From Cryptomeria japonica (lineage: Eukaryota; Streptophyta; Pinopsida; Cupressales; Cupressaceae): a DNA stretch of 64,000 nt. The stretch lies in contig NC_081414.1 of NCBI RefSeq assembly GCF_030272615.1, positions 53,491,636-53,555,635 on the forward strand, read 5' to 3'. Numbering within the stretch: position 1 is the first letter of the stretch; each line of letters starts with the position of its first letter. Made by a program: the position numbers and the translations under genes. This document shows positions 24,798 to 35,262 of the stretch, one piece after another. The notes under the pieces were generated by a model. The model was not told where the DNA came from and did not search any database. It saw only the letters and a list, made by a program, of their open reading frames with translations.

Positions 24798-26402
24798 TGA
24801 TAGTTTTGATACTTAATGTTAAGTATAGATGCCAAGATAATAAGATGAGAGGGGGGGTGAATCATACAAACTTAATCTTCTATAAAAACAACAGATTCAA
24901 CCTTGGTAACATATGGTTCAGTAATATAACCAAAACTGCTAAACATGCAAACTCATAACCATATAGACATTATAACACTCATAACACTAGATTTAACATA
25001 GAAACCCAAATAGGGAAAAACCACTCGAGGATTTAAAACCCACTAAGAAATATACTCTGCTAGAGTATGCTCAGTTAAAAGCAAATCCTGTTAAAGATTA
25101 CAAACACATTGCTAGATGTGACCCGGTTAAGGGATTTCCCTCAGATCTGTTAGGATCTTCACCTTGTTAGAAGTGATTTGGTTAAAGGATTTCAAACACT
25201 CAATTAGAATGTCACCTTGCTAGACGGTTTTACAAATAAGATTGTTAAGTCCACTCGGTTAAGAGATTTTCTGCCACTTCAGAAAATAACAGTAATAAAA
25301 ATCTATCTCCAACTTCACATCTAAAATGCTAAAGAAGATTCTTATTTTCTCAATACAATTTAGTCATAGGACTTATCTTGTCCATCTGTTGGGCTCTATA
25401 TTCTATTATTCAAATAGGTCTTCAAGCTTCTGTGCTCGGTAATCACTATGTAGCATCCCTATGCATACACTTTCCCACATACATTGTTTATCAATAGTTT
25501 CCTTATTTATAAACAATTTGCCAACCGCTTAATCTCCTTGATCACATATCCCATGATCAATCATAGCCATTAGATCTTCAAACTTGACCAAGTTCAATGT
25601 GTCCTTCGATCTGAAAATGTTTTACCCTACCTTGGAACTTGCATACATTTCTTGGAACTTGTGCTAGGGTATTGCAGTTCAATCTAAGCTGTGGATCTTC
25701 CTGCCGATTTTCCTTTGCCATAGATTCTTTATTAAACTTCATTCATGACATACCAATCATTTAATCATAACCAGCTCATCAACTTCCTTCATTAAATAAT
25801 AATTTTATTCAGTCAATGCATTCTGTTATTACTCGGTTGCAACTCGGTAAATACTGAACTTCACTCGGTAGACATACCGCGTTCATTAACCGATGGCGAT
25901 AACCTTAGGGTTTACCGACTAGGTTCCTTAGGGTTTACCAGCTAGGTTCTTTAGGGTTTACCGACTAGGTTCTTTGCTTGGTATCATAGTATAGTATTAA
26001 CCTTACAATCAATAACATATGTAGGATATCAAAACAATCTAAACATCATGATCTCATCATTGTCTAACTCGGTAATAGTTTCCCATTGAATAACTTATTC
26101 CTCCCCTTATTCATCACATTCTTTCTATGTCTTTTACCAACATCTTTATACTCACCAATTCATACTTCTCAAGATATGGAAACATCATATTGAATTAGAA
26201 AATCAATTTCTTGACATCAATGACAAAATAATAATATTAAGACAGTAAACATCCTTTAGCAGTTATATCCATAATCATCAACAACCTTCTGAATATCCTT
26301 ATTGAAATGCCAACAATCTCCCTTATCTGTTATAATACCAATAATCTCCCCCTTTGTCTATTATAATGCCAACAATCTCCCTTGTCTTTTTTAATGCCAA
26401 CA
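24798..26402 (-). repeat. 5' LTR (right copy) of copia A
   Basis: 1,605 bases, TGATAGTTTTG to GCCAACA. It carries the same C-rich block, minisatellite and terminal four-fold PPT-U3 repeat (about 26309-26402) as the left copy. Confidence 0.93.
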
Positions 26403-26805
26403 ATTTGGATGTTTTTGACTTTATTTGGCAAATTTGAATAGTTAAGGGCTATGAGCCTAAAACCAATTTGTGAGCATCTAACTTTGAAGAAAACTTTGCT
26501 ACCCTTACTTGTCCTTGCAAATGACTCCTAAAGCTCTTTGAAATAGAGGTTTGATTTCCTAAGAGTAGAGGTTGAGAATGAGTAGTTGGGTGGTGTGAGA
26601 ACTTGAGAAGATTTGAGCATGGGTATGAGCCAACACCTTAAGGGGAGTTTGTTAGGAAGGTGATACTGGAAGCACTTGACACTATAACCATCAAGACTGA
26701 TTTTGTGAACACAAATAGCAGACTCAAACATATCCTTTGGGTAGTAAAGTTAACTTCTTGAGCAGATTGGCTCTTTTGAGCACTTTCTAGACAATCTCCC
26801 TATCA
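26403..26805 (+). repeat. 3' LTR of the chromovirus, right part
   Basis: Matches 11752-12155 of the 5' LTR, beginning ATTTGGATG and ending CTCCCTATCA. It is directly followed by GTTAG, the right duplication of the chromovirus. Confidence 0.94.
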
Positions 26806-28605
26806 GTTAGCCTCACAAATGAGGTCATCAATCTCCTCTTTTGAGTTAACCAAATGTACAGCTAGAAGTTTTTCAACTTTTAGTTTCTTTTCCAATTTCA
26901 TCACTGCAATCCTCTTTGCATATAACCTTCTATATAGTTCATTAGGCAAGTCATCCACAACTTCAATTAAAACTTTCTTGTATATATCCAGATGTAAAAT
27001 TATACTATTTTCAATGCTTTCCTTTTTTGAATCTTTGAATGTGTTATACAATTTGCTCACATTAGCCAAATTACCATCATCAGTTATTTCATTTAGAAAA
27101 TTATCCAATGAGGGTATGACCAGTTTCTATTTCTTCTTGGAGGTTAGTTTCTTAGCCGGTTTCCTTACTTCCTATTGTTTCCTCCTTAAGGTCCTTGTTC
27201 TTTTGGGAGGAGGAGAGGGTATGGGTGAAGTTTTTCTCTTCCTTTCAACTCTTTTGAATTCAGTTGGTATCTCATTGTTAGAAGATGTGCCAGCTGGTGA
27301 AATGTGTGCCTCCGGTTGCAGTCCTTCTAGCTCACTAGCTGTTATACCAGTAATGTTCATAACATGTTCTTTGATTTCCTCTGACTTATTTGATGCATCT
27401 CTTATGTATTTCTCTCTTTTCTTCCTTTGCTTCATTTTTTTTACATTATTTTCAATTGTTTCAACACTACCAAAAACTTCTTTTGTTGGTTCTCTTGGTG
27501 CATCTAACAAAGTTTTTGCATAAGTCTCAATTATGTTGAGATCTACCTCATAGCCCATTTCAATTATCCATACAGTCCTAGGAAGTACAACTTTCATCCA
27601 TGTCTCATCCTTCTTGATGAGAAAATAGATCTCTTTATCATATTTGTCCACTACACTCTGCGGTAGTCTTTCTTTGGTTTTCATTTTGGCTTGAAAAGCT
27701 TTGAAATATTCAGTTATGTTGCTATCTTTTGTAGTTCCCATGCCGATAAAATCTTCCTATAATTTTTTTCCTACCGGTATGTCATATCCAAAGTCTTTCT
27801 ATCCTATACCAGGGATTTCCTTTGTGAAATACAATATTAGGCATACTAAGAGATTACCAAAATGAAATGTCCCTTTCTTGTCTCCTTTAATATTTTTCAA
27901 ATTATCTATGAGTTCATCTTTTAGCCATTCACACACATCTATTTTTGCATTGTTGTTCACCATTTCATAAGCACTATTAATGCAAAGACTAGAAACTAAA
28001 TTAAGTTTGTTTGCATGAGTAGTCTTGTAACCTAAAACTATACTTATGAATCTCACATTGATGTCCTTGATGTCATTCACTCTTAGCGATATACTGTTTG
28101 ATGTTGCTCAAGTTAGGGTCATTAGTTTGTTGTTAGGAACTTTCTTTGTCTTGTTTGGTCTACTGCCGGTTGAGGGTAAACCTGTTACTGCCCTAATTGC
28201 TTGCTGAGTGAATTTGCAAATAGAGTTTAACCATAGAAATTATCCATGTTCCCTACTTAGGACAATTCTCACTACTTCTTCGGGAAATTCTGGGATATTT
28301 AGTATCTCAACAAAACCTAAAGTCTCCACAATCTTATGCTCAGGTTTAACAGTGCCATTTTCATCACAAATTATAGTTTTAAACATTTTCAACAATTCCT
28401 CATAACCTAATTCTTCAATGTTGCAATTAATATATATCCTAGGGTCTTCAGTATAAGCTACACCTTTAGGAATTTTTGAAAATGCTCCTATGGAATCATC
28501 TTGCTTAGCTACTTTGGGAATAATTTTAAACATAGGCCTAGGGCATTTTATGTTTTCTACAATAGTAGGGTTCACAATAAATTCGGGAGTAGAAGAAGAA
28601 GCCAT
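26806..28605 (-). pseudogene. Large unknown ORF of the non-autonomous element, 5' half
   Basis: Starts MASSSTPEFIVNP at 28605. A single frame runs to 26806 with stops near 28240 (TAA), 28110 (TGA), 27799 (TAG), about 27760 (TAG) and about 27128 (TAG). The middle (28080-27799) is Leu/Ile-rich with a FHFGNLLVCLILYF block. A segment 27741-27172 ends in a strongly basic stretch (KRTRTLRRKQ, SKKK), possibly a nuclear-localisation or nucleic-acid-binding region. The last part (27108-26806) is Lys/Glu/Leu-rich (ENSIILHLDIYKKVLIEVV) and resembles the ORF at 51065-51300. No RT, protease or integrase motif is present. Interrupted by the chromovirus at codon AAC; it continues at 10010 in frame. Function unknown. 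Confidence 0.7.
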
Positions 28606-28889
28606 TTGAAAAATACCTTTAGTTGCCTGATAATGTTTGAATGCTTGAAAGAAATTGCTTCACATGTTTTCTTTGAATGTCTTTTCTTAGATTTTGCACT
28701 CTCTGCTAATTTGAATGCTTGGTGAATCAAAAATGAGGAAAAATTGATGATTTATAATGATTTTTCTTCCAACAACCACATTAAATGCTCGTCAATTAAG
28801 TAAAAACTTAACACACCTGCCGGTAAAGAAGAAATCTCTCTTCTCACCATTGATCGAGGGTAATTTGCATGATATTCAATTTTCTACAA

Positions 28890-30075
28890 TGCCCCCAAAT
28901 GGTTACTTCTCAGTTGGATGAAGAATCTCCTACCAGTGGAGTAATACTTTGTTCTATCGGTGAAGAAATAGTGTCATCAACATTCTGATCTATCTTTCTA
29001 ATCCATTATTTTGAAAATTCTTGCTTTACCTCATCTACCTTTTCTTTTTCTTTCAAACTGGGTCCTTTATTATTTGTCAGTGAAGTCTTGCTTCTACAAA
29101 ATTTTGCAATATGTCCAATTTTGTTACAAGCATAACAAGTTACATTATTCCTTTGAATAGATTTTCCATATCCTATGCGAGTTTGTATTATGCATTGATT
29201 AGATAAGTGTCAAAATCTTCCACAAACATAACATCTCACATTCATTCTGCAGTTTTGTAAATTATGACCAACTTTGTTGCATTTGGAACATTGACTGGTG
29301 GGTGCATTGATGTTCTGATTGTTTCTGAATCTATATTGATTTTCTGTATGACCATACTTGTTACAGCTAAAGCATTTCCCATTAAATTTATAAGCACTAG
29401 GTTGTCTTACCAGTTTACTGTGATCATGATTGTTTGTAGTACCAAAACTTTCTCCAACTTCAAATCCAAGTCCATTATTATCTCCATTAGGTTTCTTATT
29501 TTTCAGCATGTTATCAAATTCTTCTGAGGTTTTCTTGAATTTTTCTTTGTGTTGATTTGCAGTAGCCAACTCATTTTCCAGAATTCACTTTTGTCTCATG
29601 AGTTCAATTTTGTCATGTTGCATGTGAATCAAATCTATCTTCAACATATCATTTTCATGTTTGAGTCTTAGATTTTCATTTTCAGCATCATTGAGTCTCC
29701 TAGTCAAGTATTCTTCATTCTTCTTCCTGTCTTCAATGTCTTTACAAAACCTCATAGTCATAATTTGAATTTCATTCTTCATATTACAGTTTTCTTGTTT
29801 CAATTTGTTCACAAGTTCATTAAGAGTTTCCTTTTCATCATTATCATTATGCATCTTCTCATGAAGTTCTTTTATTTTATTTTGAGCTATAGTAATATTC
29901 TCTTGAAGTCCTTGAATGAAATCCTGTGCAGTCAGATCATCTTCAAGTTTGATATTTTTCAATTTCGCTACATCATAGTCTACAATATTTCCTTCCAATT
30001 GTTTTCTTAAGTTCTTTGTCTGTACCAGTGTCAGAATCTTCCTTAAGTTGTTAGGCTTTTGAAAATAGAGGACCA
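28890..30075 (-). pseudogene. Gag-like coiled-coil protein with four zinc knuckles
   Basis: A single minus-strand frame begins just inside the primer site. The first 150 or so residues are a long Lys/Glu/Asn-rich coiled coil (QEN, KIKEL, ELVNKLKQEN, RRLNDAENENLRL). Four CCHC-type knuckles follow between about 29380 and 29090: CFSCNKYGHTENQY (last Cys is Tyr), CSKCNKVGHNLQNC, CYVCGRF-stop-HLSNQC and CYACNKIGHIAKFC. Stops are a TGA at 29585 and a TGA at 29207, the latter inside knuckle three. No clear ATG follows the primer site before the coiled coil. Position and knuckles suggest a nucleocapsid-like protein; a normal capsid core is not evident. Confidence 0.75.
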
Positions 30076-30090
30076 GGCTCTGATACCAAT

Positions 30091-30892
30091 TGTTAGGATT
30101 AATGACAGTCCCAAAGATACTAAGAGGAGGGGGTGAATCAATATCTAACTGATTAGTAGAATATTTAAACTTATTAAGAACTTTGCATCCCAAAATAGTG
30201 TACCAGTAAATAAGAATTAATGCAATAAACAAGAACAATAGAGACAACATAGAAAAAACACCATAACATAAGATTTTTAATGAGGAAACCCGGTGTGGGA
30301 AAAACCTTGGTGGGATTTGTGACCCACAATATTCACTCACTAGTCAATGAATAGATATTACTAACATTGAGGGGCCTGCACATGTAGGAAGGCCAACTGC
30401 CTAGAGCTCACTGCTCAATAAGAGTCACACTAACTACAAAAGTGGATTATGAAATCCAATACAATGTACTGCTTCAAATCAACATCAACTATGCCAGGTT
30501 TAGTACCGGTTTAAGCTCATTCTATAACCAAAAACTTTGCTGCCAACTATATCTCCTTATACAAAATATTATCTATATATTATTTCCATGTATACTACTA
30601 GTTTTCACACACAATGACCTATAAGGTATCATACATACATATGATTCTTTTACAATATGTTATTTCGACTTTACAAAAGATAATTACATTTAAACAAAAG
30701 TTTATTCTTTGTCGGCTGGGGTGCCAGTATGCATTGTTGCCGTTGCTAGTGAAGTGTCTGCTGGTGTATGTAGATGTCTATGCTAGTGTCGGTGCCTACT
30801 GATGGCTTTACCTAAAGAGTGCTAGAAGGTTGCCAGATGATTGCCATCAATGACAACACCTACTATTCTCATAAGAGTGTAGAATGCCAACA
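30091..30892 (-). repeat. 5' LTR (right copy) of the non-autonomous element, with primer site inside it
   Basis: Starts TGTTAGGATTAATG and ends GAATGCCAACA. The minus strand reads out of it into ATTGGTATCAGAGCC (complement of 30076-30090), the primer binding site. On its right the Tat element resumes with the QIDLPQNETRYKF frame. Confidence 0.9.
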
Positions 30893-32257
30893 GATTGATC
30901 TACCACAAAATGAGACCCGCTACAAGTTCTTGGTGGATAATCTTTTGGTCCCCTCATATGAGATTACTCCCTCCGAGATGATATGTGTAGTTGGTTTAGA
31001 TTCCCCTTGGTATTATTCATAACAATACCCTTCCACCTGACCTTTCCAACAATTAGCATCATACATTCATCTACAAATCCTCTCATTATATCATTTTAGT
31101 CGATACCCTTTACATTTGAGATTTAGATGACACTCTTCTTAGATGTTTAGAAAGTGATGAACCTTAGATTGTAATGCATGAGGTTCATGAAGGTATATGT
31201 GGTGCCCACTGTAGTGGTTTGACCTTAGCCAAGAAACTTATCAGGACTGAATACTATTGGCCCTATGGAAAAATACACATATCAGTTTGTCAAGAAATAT
31301 AAGCATTGTCAGATCCATGGAGACCTCATTCATGCGCTAGCTCAGGAACTTGAACTGATTATGACTCCTTGGGCCTTTTGTTAGTGGGGACTCGATCTCA
31401 TAGGCAATATTCACCCTCCTTCCAATGAACATAAATTCATTATCACTACCACAAAGTATTTCATAAAATGGATTGAAGTCATTCCTCTCACCCAAGTCAT
31501 TGAAAAACAGATTGCTACATTCATCCTTCACTACATCATCTATCGACATGGTGTCCCTCTTTCTATCATCACAGATAATGGACATCCCTTTCAAAATTAG
31601 GATGTTCATTAAATTTGTGATCACTTACATATTAATCATTTCTTCTCCACTCCATACTCCCCAACGTAATGGTCAACCTGAGGCATCTAACAAAACTATT
31701 CTCAGAATTCTCAAAAAGATAGTCAATGACATTGGCCAAAATTGGCACATCCAACCCAATCCCGCACTTTGGTCCTATCACATAAGTGTTTGCACACCTA
31801 CCAGAGCCACTCCCTATTCACTTGTGTATGGTACCAAAGTTATCTTGCCTATTGGGGTCGAGTTACGATCCTTGTGAGTCTCTTACATGATATAATCAAT
31901 GATGAAGACTACAAGGTCTCTCATTTACAAGAACTAGTTTTATTGGATGAGCGAAGACAAACTTATTTTAATCATCTTAAGGCTTACCAACAGAGAATGA
32001 GTCACAATGAAAATCATAATGTAAAGCCTCATACATTTGAGGTAGGCGACTTAGTATTGAGAGAGAATCCTAAAAATCAGTAGGACCGAGAAAAGAAAGG
32101 AAAATTTGAACCCAATTGGCTTGGTCATTACGTCATCACAACAGTCTATGGATCAGGTGCATATCATCTTTCAACACCAGATTGAGAACCTTTGGAGGAT
32201 CCTATCAAGAACATGCACCTTCATAGGTTTTACACATATATCTTTAGAATATCTTAA
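30893..32257 (+). pseudogene. Tat-type gypsy integrase (broken)
   Basis: Continues the Tat polyprotein after the insertion. Readable pieces in changing frames: QIDLPQNETRYKFLVDNLLV (30893-31020); a zinc-domain piece MREVHEGICGAHCSG with YYWP (about 31170-31262); core fragments near 31430-31600; ALWSYHISVCTPTRATPYSL (about 31765-31830); and ERRQTYFNHLKAYQQRM with HTFEVGDLVLRENPKNQ to about 32083. It ends near 32257 with YHLSTPD and LHRFYTYIF. Catalytic residues cannot be traced reliably because of the shifts. Order and motifs fit the C-terminus of a Tat pol. Confidence 0.78.
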
Positions 32258-33732
32258 TTAAAAAATACAAACAAATTAAAAAATAAAATGAAAAATCATT
32301 ACTTGGTGAAAGCCTGGCAAATAGGCGCCTTGTGACACAAAAAAATTGAAAAATAAAAAAAAGTAAAGAGAAATAAATTCGTACAATGGAGAAAACCACT
32401 TTGATGGTGCCTTGGGCAAGTACCATGGGGAAAATTGGGTTACTGGTGCCATGTGTAGAGACATTTCTCCTCCCTCCTTCAAGATTCATTCTTATCCTTT
32501 CACTTTGCACACACTCATAACCTATCCATCCATAATAAATTTACTCATTCACATCATGACTTGTTATTGATGTACCTAAGATTGGTTAGCCATTCATAAT
32601 AAAACTTCCTTTTCACCCTTTCCTTCCATAATAAATCAAGTCCAATTTGCAACTAGGGCAAAATCCTAAATCTAGTGATGGAAGTGGTACCCTAAGCATC
32701 GCATGTTTTGAGGATCATTGTCGTTTTATTCATCCTTTTTCGCGCACAATCCATAATAAGAAGGCATTTGCATTGCCAATTTGCAATAAAGTTTCGATCT
32801 TCTTTGCAATAAAGCATCAATTTCATGGATTCAATTATTTTTAGATGAGACACAATCAACAGTGGGTTTTCAACAAATTAAATATTTCACCAAACTTTGG
32901 CAACAACATGGGTTTTCAGCATGATCTGTCCTTTATTGAGATGACAACATTGTCACCAAATCTAACATGTTAACATATGTGGCAAGAAACACAAATAACT
33001 TGAAGATTTCATTATGTGCTGGTGTCAAGTCTTGGTTTTCTTTTGATTTTATCTTTTGGTGACATGTCTTTTAGCTTTTTCAGGATGTCTCTAACTAGAG
33101 ATTATATCTCTAGGATGTCTTTGACTAGAAAGGCAAGGATGGGATATGTTCACCTATTGTTTTGTTCTTTGTGGATTGTCTCTTAGTATGAATCGAGGCA
33201 TTCCTTGTTTGTGTCTGTCTAATCTTCATGCAAATAGGTACAATGATTCTATGGGTCGAACCTATACCTCTATTGTCATAGCCTATTTGCCATAATAAAG
33301 CTCAATGATGATAATAGCACAAGAAGCTCTTTCACTTCCATATCTTCTACCTTCCATCCCCCATTCTTGATTGAGTCTGTGTAGCCCACTATTGCATGAC
33401 TGAGTATAATGGCATGCGAAAAATATGTGCATTTCACTCATTTGCATCACTACATGTTAGCAATTTTCATTATATGCATACATTTAGAAATCATAATTGC
33501 ATCACATGCTGCACACCACTTACTAGCATATCATATACAAATTTTCATTCTCATCATATAAATAATCATAACATGTTAATTATCATACATCCACCTACAT
33601 ATAGTATATCCACATTTGTATCATGTAGGACATATAAAAAACATAAAGGAAAAAAATATGTTTCATTCCATCATGTACATATCCATTGCATAAAGAATCA
33701 TAGAATCATTATAATAACACACATACATAAAC
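32258..33732 (+). other. Non-coding 3' region of the Tat element
   Basis: No reading frame here resembles a protein. The stretch is AT-rich, repeats 'ccataataa' several times (near 32530, 32597, 32628, 32750 and 33290), and becomes rich in CAT-containing words from about 33430. The same CAT-rich sequence continues after copia B (39861-40060), so the two are one original segment. Confidence 0.6.
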
Positions 33733-35191
33733 TGTTGGCATTATGTGAACCGGTATGAGGACATAATGACATTGTGTGTCATCATTGATGTCAATATGAT
33801 GAAGAGAAGAGAACCGGTATAACAATGTGAACCGGCATTTGTGCCCAAGTGAAGTGGTATGTCTGTTCAAGGTGAACCAGCATATGGTTATGGGAACCGG
33901 CACATAGAAGCATTGTATGACTACCAGTTGGTAGTCTCAATTTCAGGGTTTCCGGTTGAAGTTCTTCAAGCCTATGTGGCTCAACCGGTGACTTTGTGTG
34001 ATGAGTTAGCATGATAACAAAGAATAGATCGTGTTGCCATGTAAGACTTGTACGCGTGAAGGATCTTGCATGAAGGAGATTGTTCCTATCTACCTTAGGA
34101 ATGTGCGAAGTCTATAAATGGTGATAACGTGTGATGGGTTATCAGCCACCATGAAATCGGTGGAAAATGAACAATGGAGAATGTCTTGAGATTGGATCAA
34201 GACTGTTGCATTTAATGCAGCATGCTCAACGGTCAGGATTGAACCATTTGAATTCCTTAACCTAACAGGTTTAGGGTTTATGCTACCGACCTATCTATTT
34301 TCCTATAAGGTCGATGTTGTGATTCTTTCTAAGGTTTTTCGCAAAAGTTTTATGTGTATCCAAGAGAAGAGATACATTATTCTTGCTAGACTAGAGGACA
34401 GAAGTGATACCTACAGAGTGTGAGTGCAGAAGGTGAAGAGGAGCTTAAGTGGATCTGCATTGGCATTGAGTGTTGTTACCAGATCATTGTAATACCTATT
34501 GATCTCTATCCACTTCAATAGTTGAGAAATCCCTTAACAGGGTAGCTTTAACCGGCTTGCTGTAAATCCTTTAACAGGGTGACTCAAAACCATTGAGTTC
34601 TTGAAATCCTCTAACAAGGTAACCTTTAACAGGGTTTAACCCTTAACCGGGTATTCTAGCCATCCCTTAACCGGGTGTTCCCTAATAGGATCGATTCCTA
34701 ACAAAACCTATTGTATCAGTCTTTAACAGAACAAGGCTCCTAACAGAGCGGACTTCTAAAGAGTTCAAAAATAGCTTGTGGGTATTCATCCCCACTGTGA
34801 TTTTTCACAGTTGGGTTTCCATGTGAAAAATATGTGTGTCATGTGTGATGTCTTCTTCATGTGATGCTATGTTGTTTTCTGTCAAGCAGTGAATCATGTT
34901 GATCTAGTTTCTTATATGTATATCTTTGATGGTAGATTATCTATCCATGCATTAGGGTGAAATGGAAATGAAGTGTTAGATTGTACGAGAAGATAAGTGT
35001 TAACCGGTTTATGCTTGTCTCAGTTATTCTGGGTTTTGCCGGTTGTACTCTTATTAAGGACCGGTGTTATTGTTTGTCTATCAATGCACAGTGTCTATTG
35101 ACAAATCGGTTTAAGATTGTGTTTTTTCCTATACTGATTCACTCCCCTCTCAGTACCAGTTTGGTACTATCCATTCATCATTGTGTTATCA
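33733..35191 (+). repeat. 5' LTR of copia B
   Basis: 1,459 bases, TGTTGGCATTATG to TGTGTTATCA. Near the end lie 'tcacagttgggtttcc' (about 34807) and 'gattcactcccctctc' (about 35135), the shared LTR module. The Lys-poor open frames on either strand in this LTR have no support as genes. The long run of 'ctttaaccgg' and 'cctaacagag'-like words near 34520-34760 is typical of these copia LTRs and also occurs in copia A. Confidence 0.93.
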
Positions 35192-35262
35192 ATTGGTATC
35201 AGAGCATCCTTCAGGTCCTTTGGGTCATAAGCTTAACCACTTGAGGTAAAGATCCCAGTCTA

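Larger units (their letters stand above)
18584..26402 (-). mobile_element. Copia A: Ty1/copia retrotransposon, minus strand, nested in the chromovirus LTR
   Basis: A 7,819-base element with LTRs of 1,604 and 1,605 bases and a perfect duplication ATTTG (18579-18583 and 26403-26407). The order gag, protease, integrase, RT, RNase H on the minus strand is that of Ty1/copia. The primer site is degenerate (CTATCAGAGC on the minus strand near 24783-24792). The polypurine tract on the minus strand is CAATGCCAAAGGGGGAGAT at about 20188-20206. The LTRs differ at roughly one base in ten over the first 250 bases, so the insertion is not recent. Confidence 0.95.
10016..26805 (+). mobile_element. Chromovirus-type Ty3/gypsy retrotransposon, nested, with an insert in its 3' LTR
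   Basis: Complete element bounded by a perfect five-base duplication GTTAG (10011-10015 and 26806-26810). The 5' LTR is 10016-12155 and the 3' LTR is 16809-18583 plus 26403-26805, split by copia A. The length without copia A is about 8.97 kb. Gag, protease, RT, RNase H, integrase and a C-terminal chromodomain occur in the Ty3/gypsy order on the plus strand, all broken. It lies inside the unknown ORF of the surrounding non-autonomous element. Confidence 0.93.
7393..30892 (-). mobile_element. Non-autonomous LTR retrotransposon (no pol), host to nested insertions
   Basis: The two LTRs (7393-8190 and 30091-30892) bracket internal sequence read on the minus strand. The right LTR is the 5' one, because a tRNA-Met-type primer site (TGGTATCAGAGCC on the minus strand, 30076-30088) lies just inside it. 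A polypurine tract lies just inside the left one (8191-8217). Without the chromovirus insert the element is about 6.7 kb. It encodes a gag-like ORF and a large unknown ORF but no protease, RT, RNase H or integrase, so it could move only with help. Sequence flanking the LTRs on both sides contains 'attgatc' offset by a few bases, so the target-site duplication is blurred. It splits the Tat RNase H from the integrase. Confidence 0.85.

Noticed and set aside
26819-27523. 234-codon plus-strand frame rich in Phe and Ser
   Set aside because: Antisense shadow of the minus-strand ORF 28605-26806, whose frame continues across several segments and across the insertion.
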